A stretch of 39,082 nucleotides of DNA, taken from the NCBI GenBank assembly GCA_003644265.1, contig QNBX01000022.1, forward strand, positions 1 through 39,082, in the 5' to 3' direction. Positions 23,540 through 30,847 of the stretch are shown one piece after another. The translations under genes were made by a program, and so were the position numbers. The notes beneath the pieces were generated by a model that saw only the letters and a list, made by a program, of their open reading frames with translations, had not been told where the DNA came from and made no database searches. How positions within the stretch are numbered: position 1 is the first letter of the stretch; every line of letters begins with the position of its first letter. This DNA is from Planctomycetota bacterium. GTDB lineage: Bacteria > Planctomycetota > B15-G4.

Positions 23540-23581
23540 GAGGAGTGATCTCCTCGCGGCGTGCTGAACCGCGAGGAGATC
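23540..23581 (+). promoter_or_regulatory. alaS leader: perfect 13-bp inverted repeat covering the ribosome-binding site, with a competing arm
   Basis: GATCTCCTCGCGG (23547-23559) is perfectly complementary to CCGCGAGGAGATC (23569-23581), with a nine-base loop; the 3' arm contains the GAGGAG ribosome-binding site and ends at the alaS ATG. A second GAGGAG at 23540-23545 can pair with CTCCTC (23550-23555) over a TGAT loop, which would release the 3' arm. The two folds are mutually exclusive, as in a translational switch. In E. coli AlaRS represses its own gene by binding a palindrome at the alaS promoter, so autoregulation is a natural hypothesis. The stem could also serve as the recA 3' end. 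Confidence 0.6.
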
Positions 23582-26461
23582 ATGACACCCGACGCGTTGC
23601 GTGAGGCCTTCCTGAGCTTCTTCGAGGAGCGGGGACACACCCGCCACCCCTCCGACTCGCTGGTTCCCGAGAACGACCCGACGCTGCTGTTCACGGGCGC
23701 GGGCATGAACCAGTTCAAGGCCGAGTTCCTCGGCAAGGGCAGCCTGCCCTTCACGCGGGCGACCACGGCGCAGAAGTGCCTGCGCATGCCCGACCTCGAG
23801 AATGTGGGCCGCACGGCGAGCCACCACACGTTCTTCGAGATGCTGGGCAACTTCAGCTTCGGGGACTACTTCAAGCACGAGGCCATCGGTTGGGCCTGGG
23901 AGCTGTTGGGCCAGTTGGGCGTGCCTGCGGATCGGCTCTCCGTCACGGTCTATGAAGATGACGACGAGGCCGCCGCCATCTGGATCGACGAAGCGGGTGT
24001 GGCGCCCGGACGTGTCTTCCGCGATGGCGAGGACGAGAACTTCTGGCCAGCCTCCGCGCCGACCAAGGGGCCCAATGGCATCTGCGGGCCCTGCTCCGAG
24101 ATCTACTTCGACTGTGACCCCGATCGCGGCGACTACCCCGTGGGGGGGCCTGCGGTGGACGGCGGCCGATTCGTCGAGATCTGGAACCTCGTCTTCACCC
24201 AGTACGAACGTGGCGACGGGGGCCTGCTCACGCCGCTGCCTGCCGCCAACATCGACACGGGCATGGGTTTTGAGCGCATGCTGCGCGTGGTCGAGTCGCT
24301 GGAGCGCGGTGAGCTGCTCCCCAGCAACTTCGAGACCAGCCTGTTCGCGCCCATCATGGCGGCCATCCACGAACACGTGGGCCGCGACACGATCCATGGC
24401 ACGCCCGAGGGCGCGCGCACCCGGCGCATCGCCGATCATGTGCGCGCCGCCTGCTTCTGTATCGCCGATGGTGTGCGGCCCAGCAATGAGAAGCAGGGCT
24501 ACGTCGTGCGCAAGGTGTTGCGACGGGCCATGCTCGATCGGCACCTGCTCGGCGGCGACCTGCGCCAGCCCTGGTTGGCCAGCTTGGCCGGCACGGTCAT
24601 CGATCAGATGGGGGCGGCCTGGCCCACGCTGCGTGACGCCGCGTCGGTCATCGCCTCCTCCATCGAGACCGAGGAAGACAAGTTTGCTGCGGCGTTCCTG
24701 TCGGGCTCGCAGCGGCTGGCGGTGTTTGCCTCCAAGCAGCGCGACGCGGGCAGCTCGGAGCTGCCGGGCGATCAGGCTTTTCTGCTGTACGACACCTTCG
24801 GCTTGCCGCTCGACATGCAGCGCCCGCTGCTCGAGCAAGAGGGGCTCGGTGTCGACGAGCAGGGCTTCTTGGACGCCATGGCCGAGCAGCGCCGGCGCTC
24901 CCGCGAGGGCAGCCGCATCCCGGACTCCATCTTTGACGAGGGCCCCCTGGCCGCGGTGTCGGGCAGCTTGCCGCCCACGCGGTTCGTGCGTGGCGAGCTG
25001 ACGGCGGCCGGGTTGACCCTCGACGACGCGCAGATCCTCGCGCTGGTGGATGACAGCGACGACGGCGATGGCAGCGATGGGCAACAACCAGACGACTCGC
25101 CGGCGGAGGACCAGCAGGTCGGCGCCGCGCAGGCCGAGCAGCGCAAGGTCGTGGTGGTGCTGGACCGTACCCCGTTCTACAGCGAGGGCGGCGGCCAGGT
25201 CGGCGATCGAGGCACGCTGGTGGGCGACGATTTCACCATCGACGTCGATGACGTGGTCGCCATGCGCGGTATCGCCCTGCATCGTGGCGTGGTGCGCGAC
25301 GGTGAGCCCGGCACCGGGCGCGTACGCGCTCGCGTTGACCTGCCCGCGCGCGCGGGCACCTCGCGCAACCACACCGCCACGCACCTGCTGCACGCGGCCC
25401 TGCGCGAGGTCCTGGGAGACGACGTGACGCAGGCGGGTTCGCTGGTGGCTCCTGAGCGCTTGCGTTTCGACTTCCGCTTTCCGAGAGGGGCCACGGAACA
25501 GGAGCTGGGCCGGGTCGAAGACCTGGTCAACGCCTGGATCCTCGCCAACACCGCGGTCGGCGCCCGCGAGATGCCCATGACGCAGGCCCGGGCCGAGGGG
25601 GCCATGGCCCTGTTCGGTGAGAAGTACGGCGACGTAGTGCGTGTCGTCACCGTCGCGGGTGCGCCGTCTGAATCCAGCTCGGGCTCCGAGGGGTCCGCCG
25701 ACTCCGACCCCGACTCCGACTCCAACTCCAACTCCAACTCCGACTCCGACTCCAACTCCGACTCCAACTCCAACTCCGACTCCAACTCCGACTCCAACTC
25801 CAACCCTGACAGCGACAGCGACAGCGTCGAGTTGTGCGGCGGGACGCACGTGTCGCGCTCCGGCGACATCGGTCTGTTTCGGCTGCTGAGCGAGGGCTCG
25901 GTGGCGGCGGGGGTGCGGCGCATCGAGGCCCGCACCGGCACCGGCGTGCTGGAGCTTGTGCGTGAGCAGGGCGCGGCCCTGGGTCACACGGCGGCCCTGC
26001 TCAAGACCAGCCCCGACCGCATCGACGAGCGCGTGGCGGCGCTGCAAGCCGACCTCAAGCAATCCCGCAAAGAACTGGATGAACTGCGCGAGGGGCAGGC
26101 CTTGCAGGCACTGACCGCCGGCGCGCGCTCCTGGAACGGCCTGTCGTTGGTGCTGGCGGTGGTGCCTGGGATTCCGCCCAAGGACCTGCGCGAGCTGGTG
26201 GGCAAGCAGATCGCGGCAGGGCAGGACGTGGTGCTGTTGGCCGCGCCCGATGGGGATGTCACCCACTACCTGGCCGCCTCCGGCGCTCAGGCCCGAGAGG
26301 CTGGCATCGCCGCCGATCAGCTGGTTCGCGCCCTGGCGCAGGCCCTGGGAGGCCGCGGTGGCGGCAAGCCGGCCTTCGCCCAGGGACGGGGCGGCGCCAG
26401 CGAGGATCTCCCGGCCGTGCTCGAGCAGGCCCTGCAAGCCGTCTCCAAGACCCAGGTGTGA
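23582..26461 (+). CDS. alaS: Alanyl-tRNA synthetase with Asp/Asn-Ser repeat insertion
   Basis: Charges tRNA-Ala and, through its editing domain, removes mischarged Ser and Gly. The 959-residue product is longer than the usual ~875. Landmarks are the class II catalytic core with NFSFGDYFK and GMGFERM, the editing domain with HTATH (His597, His601) and CGGTH (Cys752, His756), and the C-terminal DHHA1-type region. His601 to Cys752 spans 151 residues against 98 in E. coli AlaRS; the excess is a low-complexity tract at about 697-748, mostly Asp-Ser and Asn-Ser pairs, just before SVELCGGTH. A second Asp/Ser/Gln-rich insert lies at about 490-522. ATG at 23582 matches the family start; GTG 23561 is an in-frame alternative inside the hairpin loop. 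Confidence 0.97.
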   Translation: MTPDALREAFLSFFEERGHTRHPSDSLVPENDPTLLFTGAGMNQFKAEFLGKGSLPFTRATTAQKCLRMPDLENVGRTASHHTFFEMLGNFSFGDYFKHEAIGWAWELLGQLGVPADRLSVTVYEDDDEAAAIWIDEAGVAPGRVFRDGEDENFWPASAPTKGPNGICGPCSEIYFDCDPDRGDYPVGGPAVDGGRFVEIWNLVFTQYERGDGGLLTPLPAANIDTGMGFERMLRVVESLERGELLPSNFETSLFAPIMAAIHEHVGRDTIHGTPEGARTRRIADHVRAACFCIADGVRPSNEKQGYVVRKVLRRAMLDRHLLGGDLRQPWLASLAGTVIDQMGAAWPTLRDAASVIASSIETEEDKFAAAFLSGSQRLAVFASKQRDAGSSELPGDQAFLLYDTFGLPLDMQRPLLEQEGLGVDEQGFLDAMAEQRRRSREGSRIPDSIFDEGPLAAVSGSLPPTRFVRGELTAAGLTLDDAQILALVDDSDDGDGSDGQQPDDSPAEDQQVGAAQAEQRKVVVVLDRTPFYSEGGGQVGDRGTLVGDDFTIDVDDVVAMRGIALHRGVVRDGEPGTGRVRARVDLPARAGTSRNHTATHLLHAALREVLGDDVTQAGSLVAPERLRFDFRFPRGATEQELGRVEDLVNAWILANTAVGAREMPMTQARAEGAMALFGEKYGDVVRVVTVAGAPSESSSGSEGSADSDPDSDSNSNSNSDSDSNSDSNSNSDSNSDSNSNPDSDSDSVELCGGTHVSRSGDIGLFRLLSEGSVAAGVRRIEARTGTGVLELVREQGAALGHTAALLKTSPDRIDERVAALQADLKQSRKELDELREGQALQALTAGARSWNGLSLVLAVVPGIPPKDLRELVGKQIAAGQDVVLLAAPDGDVTHYLAASGAQAREAGIAADQLVRALAQALGGRGGGKPAFAQGRGGASEDLPAVLEQALQAVSKTQV
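25700..25825 (+). repeat. Hexanucleotide tandem array within alaS
   Basis: Eighteen consecutive 6-base units from 25700 to 25807, nearly all GACTCC or AACTCC with two variants (GACCCC, AACCCT), then three GACAGC (25808-25825). The reading frame is kept, so units encode Asp-Ser or Asn-Ser. The near-uniform codon choice within units points to recent slippage or unequal crossing-over rather than slow drift. Confidence 0.95.
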
Positions 26462-26502
26462 CCTCGCTCCTGAGGCGGCCGAACACTTCTGGCACAGGCG
26501 GC

Positions 26503-26531
26503 TTGGCCCCCGCGGCCGGCTTCGGTAAGGT
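26503..26531 (+). promoter_or_regulatory. Candidate promoter of the rpmF-plsX-fab operon
   Basis: TTGGCC (26503-26508), a 17-base spacer and TAAGGT (26526-26531). It is flanked by GAACACTT (26481-26488) and AAGGTGTTC (26527-26535), an inverted repeat with one bulged G, the right arm overlapping the -10. Confidence 0.35.
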
Positions 26532-26590
26532 GTTCCGCTTCCGCCGAGGTCAGAAATCCGCGACCCCGCCGAACGAGAGCAAGACGATCC

Positions 26591-26770
26591 ATGGCCGTCC
26601 CGAAGCGTAAGACCTCCAAACAGCGCAAGCGCAAGCGCCGCTCCCACCTCGCCCTCGCCACGCCGCCTACCTCGGTCTGCGATCGGTGTGGGGCCGAGAA
26701 GATGCCCCATACGGTGTGTGAGAGCTGCGGGCACTACCGCGGCCGCGACGTGCTCGCCCTCGACGCCTGA
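26591..26770 (+). CDS. rpmF: Large ribosomal subunit protein bL32
   Basis: A 59-residue ribosomal protein. It begins MAVPKRKTSKQRKRKRRSH, the standard bL32 N-terminus, and has a four-Cys zinc ribbon at Cys30, Cys33, Cys43 and Cys46 (CDRC, CESC). It is the first gene of the fatty-acid cluster, followed after 12 bases by plsX, the same order as in many bacteria. The YceD/DUF177 gene that often precedes rpmF is absent; alaS is upstream. Confidence 0.96.
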   Translation: MAVPKRKTSKQRKRKRRSHLALATPPTSVCDRCGAEKMPHTVCESCGHYRGRDVLALDA

Positions 26771-26782
26771 GGCGAGTTCCCG

Positions 26783-27780
26783 TTGAGCATCACCGTCGAC
26801 GCCATGGGGGGTGATCACGCCCCCCGCGCGGTCGTTGCCGGCGCGGCCATGGCCGTCCAGCAAGGCGGCATCGCCGCCACCGAACTCGTGCTCGTGGGCG
26901 CTGAGCCCGCCTTGACGCCCCTGCTCAAGGAGATGGGCGTCGAGGACATCCAGATCGTGCACGCCCCCGATGTCGTGGGCATGGACGAGAGCCCAGCGGC
27001 GGCCGTGCGCGGCAAGCCCGGGTCATCCATCTCCGTGGGCATCCGCCATGTCGCCGAGGGCGGCGGCGGGGCCTTCGTCTCCGCCGGCAACACGGGCGCG
27101 GTGGTCGCCGCCGCGTCCCTGGTGCTGGGCCGCCTGGCCGGCATCGCGCGGCCTGGCATCGCCGTGCCGATCCCCACCCGCGAAGGCCCGTGCATCGTCA
27201 TCGACGCGGGCGCCAACATCTACTGCAAGCCCAAGCACCTGCTGCAGTACGCCATCATGGCGGGTGAGTACGCCACCTCCGTGCTGGGCAAGGACCAACC
27301 CCGCATCGGCCTGCTGAACATCGGCGAGGAGGACGGCAAGGGCAACCCGCTGATCAAGGAGGTGCACGGCCTGCTTCAGGCGCGCCCATCGAGTACAGCG
27401 GCTTCATCGAAGGGCAGGACATCACCAACGGCAAGGTCGACGTGGTGGTCTGCGAGGGTTTCGTGGGCAACGTGATCCTCAAGGTCGCGGAGGGCATGGC
27501 GTCCTTTGTCACCCAGGCGGTGCAGTCCGCCTTCGCGGTGCACCCCCCGCGCGACGAGGTCAAGGCCGCGCTGACCGACGCCTTCTCCAAGCTCGACTAC
27601 GCCGAGTACGGCGGCGCGCCGCTGCTCGGCGTGACGGCGCCGGTGCTCATCGGCCACGGCCGCAGCAGCCCCCACGCCATCATGAACATGATCCGGGCGG
27701 CCCAGTCGGCGCTGCAGCACGACGTGAACCGCCACATCATGGAGCGCCTGCGCGGCGTGACCGGAGGGGCCGGCTCATGA
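26783..27780 (+). CDS. plsX: Phosphate acyltransferase PlsX, apparent frameshift near 27380
   Basis: Converts acyl-ACP to acyl-phosphate, the first step toward phosphatidic acid with PlsY. The N-terminal 200 residues (frame from TTG 26783, giving MSITVDAMGGDHAPRAVV) and the rest (frame ending at 27780, with GFIEGQDITNGKVDVVVCEGFVGN) both match PlsX but lie in different frames. The switch falls in CAGGCGCGCCC at about 27377-27387; adding one base restores an intact 332-residue protein, the normal length. Without it the first frame stops at 27475. No slippery heptamer is seen, so a sequencing error or a real mutation is likelier than programmed shifting. Its stop overlaps fabH as ATGA. The TTG start is chosen by family alignment. 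Confidence 0.9.
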
Positions 27781-28763
27781 CGGCCATCCGCTTCGGCATC
27801 CGCGGCACCGGTTCCTGGGCTCCCGACAAACGACTCACCAACGCCGACCTGAGCGCCATGGTCGACACGTCGGATGAGTGGATCGTGCAACGCACGGGCA
27901 TCAAGGAACGCCGCATCCTGCCGCCGGAGCTGACCACCTCCGACATGTGTGTACAGGCCGCCCAGCGCGCGCTCGACGACGCCGGCCTCGCGGCCACGGA
28001 CATCGACCTGATCGTGCTCGGCACGGTGACGCCCGACCAGCAGGTGCCCGCCACCTCGTGCAAGGTGGCACAGCGCCTGGGTTGCGAGAGCACGCCGGCC
28101 TTTGATCTGGCCGCCGGGTGCAGCGGGTTCGTGTACGCCAGCTCCGTGGCGGCGCAGTTCCTGCGCGCGGGCACGTACCGCAACGTGCTCGTCATCGGGG
28201 CCGAGGCCCTCTCGCGCATCACCAACTACAACGACCGCACGTCGTGCATCCTGTTCGGTGATGCGGCGGGCGCCGTGGTCTACAGCACCGACTTCGAGTA
28301 TGGCGAGCTGCTCTCGTCCAGCATGCAGGCGGACGGCAACGGCTACGACGTCATGTACCAACGCGCGGGCGGCGCGCAGCGGCCACTCAGCGCGGAGAGG
28401 CTGGCCGCCGCCGAGCACAAGCTGGTGATCCATGGCCGCGAGGTCTATCGCTTCGCCGTGAGCCGCATGGTCGAGCTGGTCAAGGGCGAGCAGGCCAACA
28501 ACCCCGGCCTGACTCTGGGCGCCGTGGTGCCGCACCAGGTCAACCTGCGCATCCTCGAGTCCGCCCGCGAGAAGCTCGGGCTCGCCAGCGATCGGCTCTA
28601 CACCAACATCGATCGTTACGGCAACACCTCCGCGGCGTCCGTGCCGGTGGCTCTGGACGAGGCCCGTCGCGGCGGCTTCTTCCACGATCTGGACGGACAA
28701 CTGGTGGTCATGTGCGCCTTCGGCGCCGGCCTCACCTGGGGTTCGGTGGCGCTCAAGTGGTGA
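27777..28763 (+). CDS. fabH: 3-oxoacyl-ACP synthase III
   Basis: Starts fatty-acid synthesis by condensing acetyl-CoA (or a branched acyl-CoA) with malonyl-ACP. The 328-residue product has the full Cys-His-Asn triad: Cys115 in AAGCSGF, His253 in VPHQVN and Asn283 in GNTSAAS. The N-terminal DEWIVQRTGIKERR segment is typical. ATG at 27777 overlaps the plsX stop, and its own stop overlaps fabD as GTGA, so coupled translation is likely. Primer preference (straight or branched) cannot be read from sequence. Confidence 0.97.
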   Translation: MTAIRFGIRGTGSWAPDKRLTNADLSAMVDTSDEWIVQRTGIKERRILPPELTTSDMCVQAAQRALDDAGLAATDIDLIVLGTVTPDQQVPATSCKVAQRLGCESTPAFDLAAGCSGFVYASSVAAQFLRAGTYRNVLVIGAEALSRITNYNDRTSCILFGDAAGAVVYSTDFEYGELLSSSMQADGNGYDVMYQRAGGAQRPLSAERLAAAEHKLVIHGREVYRFAVSRMVELVKGEQANNPGLTLGAVVPHQVNLRILESAREKLGLASDRLYTNIDRYGNTSAASVPVALDEARRGGFFHDLDGQLVVMCAFGAGLTWGSVALKW

Positions 28764-29725
28764 GCGAGATCACGGCTCCCGCTGCGGTGTTGTTTCCAGG
28801 CCAGGGGGCGCAGGTCCTCGGGATGGGGTTGGACATCGCGCAGGCGGAGCCCGCCGCTCAGCGCGTCTTTGAGCGCGCCGGCGAGGTCCTGGGCTTTGAC
28901 CTGGCCGCCCTGATCGCGGGCGACGACAAGGCCGCCCTCGATCGCACCGACGTGTGTCAGCCGGCCATCCTGGTGACATCCCTGGCTGTCATGGCGGCCC
29001 TGGACGCGCGCGGGCTGGTGCACGCCGAGCGCGTCGGCGCCTGTGCCGGCCTGAGCCTGGGTGAGTACTCCGCGCTCACGTGGGCCGGCGCGCTGACCCT
29101 GGACGACGCCATCAAGCTGGTGCGCGCTCGGGGCCAGGCCATGCAAGCGGCCTCCGAGGAGCGCAGCTCAGGCATGCTCTCGCTGGTGGGCGCCGACGAC
29201 GACAAGGCGGACGCCCTGTGCGATGCGGCCCGCGGCGATGGCGTGCTGCTGGTGGCCAACCGCCTCGCGCCCGGACAGATCGCCATCGCCGGGAGCGCCG
29301 ACGCCATCGAGCGCGCCGCGGGCATGTTGCGCGACCACGGCATCCGCAAGGGAGTTCGCCTGGCGGTGGCCGGCGCGTTCCACTCACCCTGCATGGAGTC
29401 GGCCGCGGCGCGGCTGGCAGAGGCCCTGGCCGCCACCGAGCTGAGCGCGCCGCGCCTCCCGGTGGTCATGAACGTCTCCGGCCAGCCCACCCGTGACCCC
29501 GATCAGATTCGTGACCTGCTGCTCAGGCAGGTCACCTCGCCCGTGCTCTGGCAGACCTGCATGCAGAGCCAGATCGACGCGGGCGTGACCACCTGGCTTG
29601 AGCCGGCGCCCGGCAAACAACTCACCAACATGCTCAGGCGCTACGACGTCGAGAGCAGCGTCCACGCCATCAAGGACGCGGCGGCGCTCGACGCTCTGCC
29701 GCCCTGGCCCGGAGACACCCCATGA
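28760..29725 (+). CDS. fabD: Malonyl-CoA:ACP transacylase
   Basis: Loads malonyl groups onto acyl carrier protein for chain elongation. The 321-residue product begins near LFPGQGAQ, has the nucleophile Ser99 in GLSLGEYSA and the catalytic His208 in GAFHSPCM, and ends with the EPAPGKQLTNMLRR segment typical of FabD. GTG at 28760 overlaps the fabH stop by four bases; a longer frame upstream is fabH in another frame. Its stop overlaps fabG as ATGA. Confidence 0.96.
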   Translation: MSEITAPAAVLFPGQGAQVLGMGLDIAQAEPAAQRVFERAGEVLGFDLAALIAGDDKAALDRTDVCQPAILVTSLAVMAALDARGLVHAERVGACAGLSLGEYSALTWAGALTLDDAIKLVRARGQAMQAASEERSSGMLSLVGADDDKADALCDAARGDGVLLVANRLAPGQIAIAGSADAIERAAGMLRDHGIRKGVRLAVAGAFHSPCMESAAARLAEALAATELSAPRLPVVMNVSGQPTRDPDQIRDLLLRQVTSPVLWQTCMQSQIDAGVTTWLEPAPGKQLTNMLRRYDVESSVHAIKDAAALDALPPWPGDTP

Positions 29726-30465
29726 CGGACCTGGCAGGCAAGGTCGCGCTGGTCACTGGCGGCTCACGCGGAATCGGCCTCGGCATCGTGACCGCGTTGG
29801 CTGCGGCCGGCGCCAAGATCGTCGTCGTGGCCACCAGCGAGGCGTCCGCTCAGCGCGGCGTCGACGCGGCCCACGCCGCCGGCGCAGAGGCCCTCGCCTT
29901 TGCCGCGGACGTGTCCGACGGAGACCGCGCCAGCGAGGTGGTCAAGGCCGTCATCAGTCAGTGGGGCGCCGTCGACGTGCTGGTGAACAACGCCGGCATC
30001 ACCCGGGACATGCTGCTCATGAAGATGAGCGACGAGGACATCGACCGGGTCATCGACGTCAACCTGAAGGGCTCGCTGCGCTGGTGCCGTGCCGTGGTGC
30101 GCCCCATGATGAAGGCGCGCGCCGGCTCGATCATCAACGTGTCGTCCATCGTGGCCCTGATGGGCAGCCCGGGCCAGAGCAACTACGCCGCCGCCAAGGC
30201 CGGCATGCTGGGCGTGACCCGCTCCCTGGCCGCCGAACTGGGCGGCCGCGGCGTGCGGGTCAACGCCATCGCCCCCGGCTACATCCAGACGGACATGACC
30301 GCTGATCTGCCCGATGACCTCATGCAGGCCAGCCTCACGCGCATCCCCCTGGGGCGCCTGGGCCTCCCGGAGGACATCGCCAAGGGCGTCATTTTCCTGG
30401 CCTCCGACCAATCTTCGTACATCACAGGAACGACCCTCGTCATTGACGGCGGGATGTCGCTCTGA
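29722..30465 (+). CDS. fabG: 3-oxoacyl-ACP reductase
   Basis: The NADPH-dependent reductase of the fatty-acid elongation cycle, a classical short-chain dehydrogenase of 247 residues. It has the cofactor loop TGGSRGIGLGI, the structural NNAGI, and the catalytic Ser142, Tyr155 and Lys159 (NYAAAK). The C-terminal YITGTTLVIDGGMSL is standard for FabG. ATG at 29722 overlaps fabD. Its position between fabD and acpP removes doubt between FabG and other SDR enzymes. Confidence 0.97.
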   Translation: MTDLAGKVALVTGGSRGIGLGIVTALAAAGAKIVVVATSEASAQRGVDAAHAAGAEALAFAADVSDGDRASEVVKAVISQWGAVDVLVNNAGITRDMLLMKMSDEDIDRVIDVNLKGSLRWCRAVVRPMMKARAGSIINVSSIVALMGSPGQSNYAAAKAGMLGVTRSLAAELGGRGVRVNAIAPGYIQTDMTADLPDDLMQASLTRIPLGRLGLPEDIAKGVIFLASDQSSYITGTTLVIDGGMSL

Positions 30466-30474
30466 CCCCCCTCT

Positions 30475-30513
30475 CCGGGCCGCTTGACTTGAGCCCGGGC
30501 CTCGTCACACTAT
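30475..30513 (+). promoter_or_regulatory. Candidate acpP promoter with palindromic arms
   Basis: TTGACT (30484-30489), an 18-base spacer and CACTAT (30508-30513). The -35 sits in the loop of an inverted repeat, CCGGGC (30475-30480) and GCCCGG (30493-30498). A separate promoter would let acpP be made in excess over the synthases, as is usual. The -10 match is weak. Confidence 0.4.
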
Positions 30514-30579
30514 CCGGTTTCCCCGGCCCCGGGCGTTTACCTGACCCCAGCCCCGGCCACATCCAGCAGGAGAGAAAAC

Positions 30580-30828
30580 GTGCCTTCGACGCAGGAAATC
30601 GAAGAGAAGGTGATCGCCATCGTCTGCGAGCAGATGGGCGCCAGCAAGGACAAGGTCACTGGGAGCACCTCGTTCATCCAGGACCTCGGCGCTGATTCGC
30701 TCGACACCGTCGAGCTCGTGATGGAGTTCGAGGACCACTTCAACATCAGCATCCCCGATGAAGAGGCCGAGAAGATCCAGACGGTTGGTGACGCGGTGAG
30801 CTACATCTCCAACCACTCGTCCAACTGA
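30580..30828 (+). CDS. acpP: Acyl carrier protein
   Basis: The small acidic carrier of growing acyl chains, 82 residues. Ser40 in [16 protein letters not shown] is the 4'-phosphopantetheine attachment site. The helix III region [16 protein letters not shown] is typical. GTG at 30580 has an AGGAG about eight bases upstream and gives the correct N-terminus. It lies between fabG and fabF with its own candidate promoter in a 114-base gap. Confidence 0.97.
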   Translation: MPSTQEIEEKVIAIVCEQMGASKDKVTGSTSFIQDLGADSLDTVELVMEFEDHFNISIPDEEAEKIQTVGDAVSYISNHSSN

Positions 30829-30847
30829 CCACGCGCGGTCTCGCATC

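Noticed and set aside
25700..25825. CRISPR-like array
   Set aside because: Units are six bases with no spacers and lie inside a conserved coding frame.
25641..25889. Thr-Pro repeat ORF (plus strand, other frame), and Gly-Val and Leu-Glu repeat ORFs on the minus strand over the same region
   Set aside because: They are the other-frame readings of the alaS hexamer array; only the alaS frame continues into conserved synthetase motifs on both sides.
23534..26962. 1142-codon minus-strand ORF opposite alaS, rpmF and plsX
   Set aside because: Spans several genuine genes antisense and contains a Gly-Val run from the hexamer array; no conserved motif.
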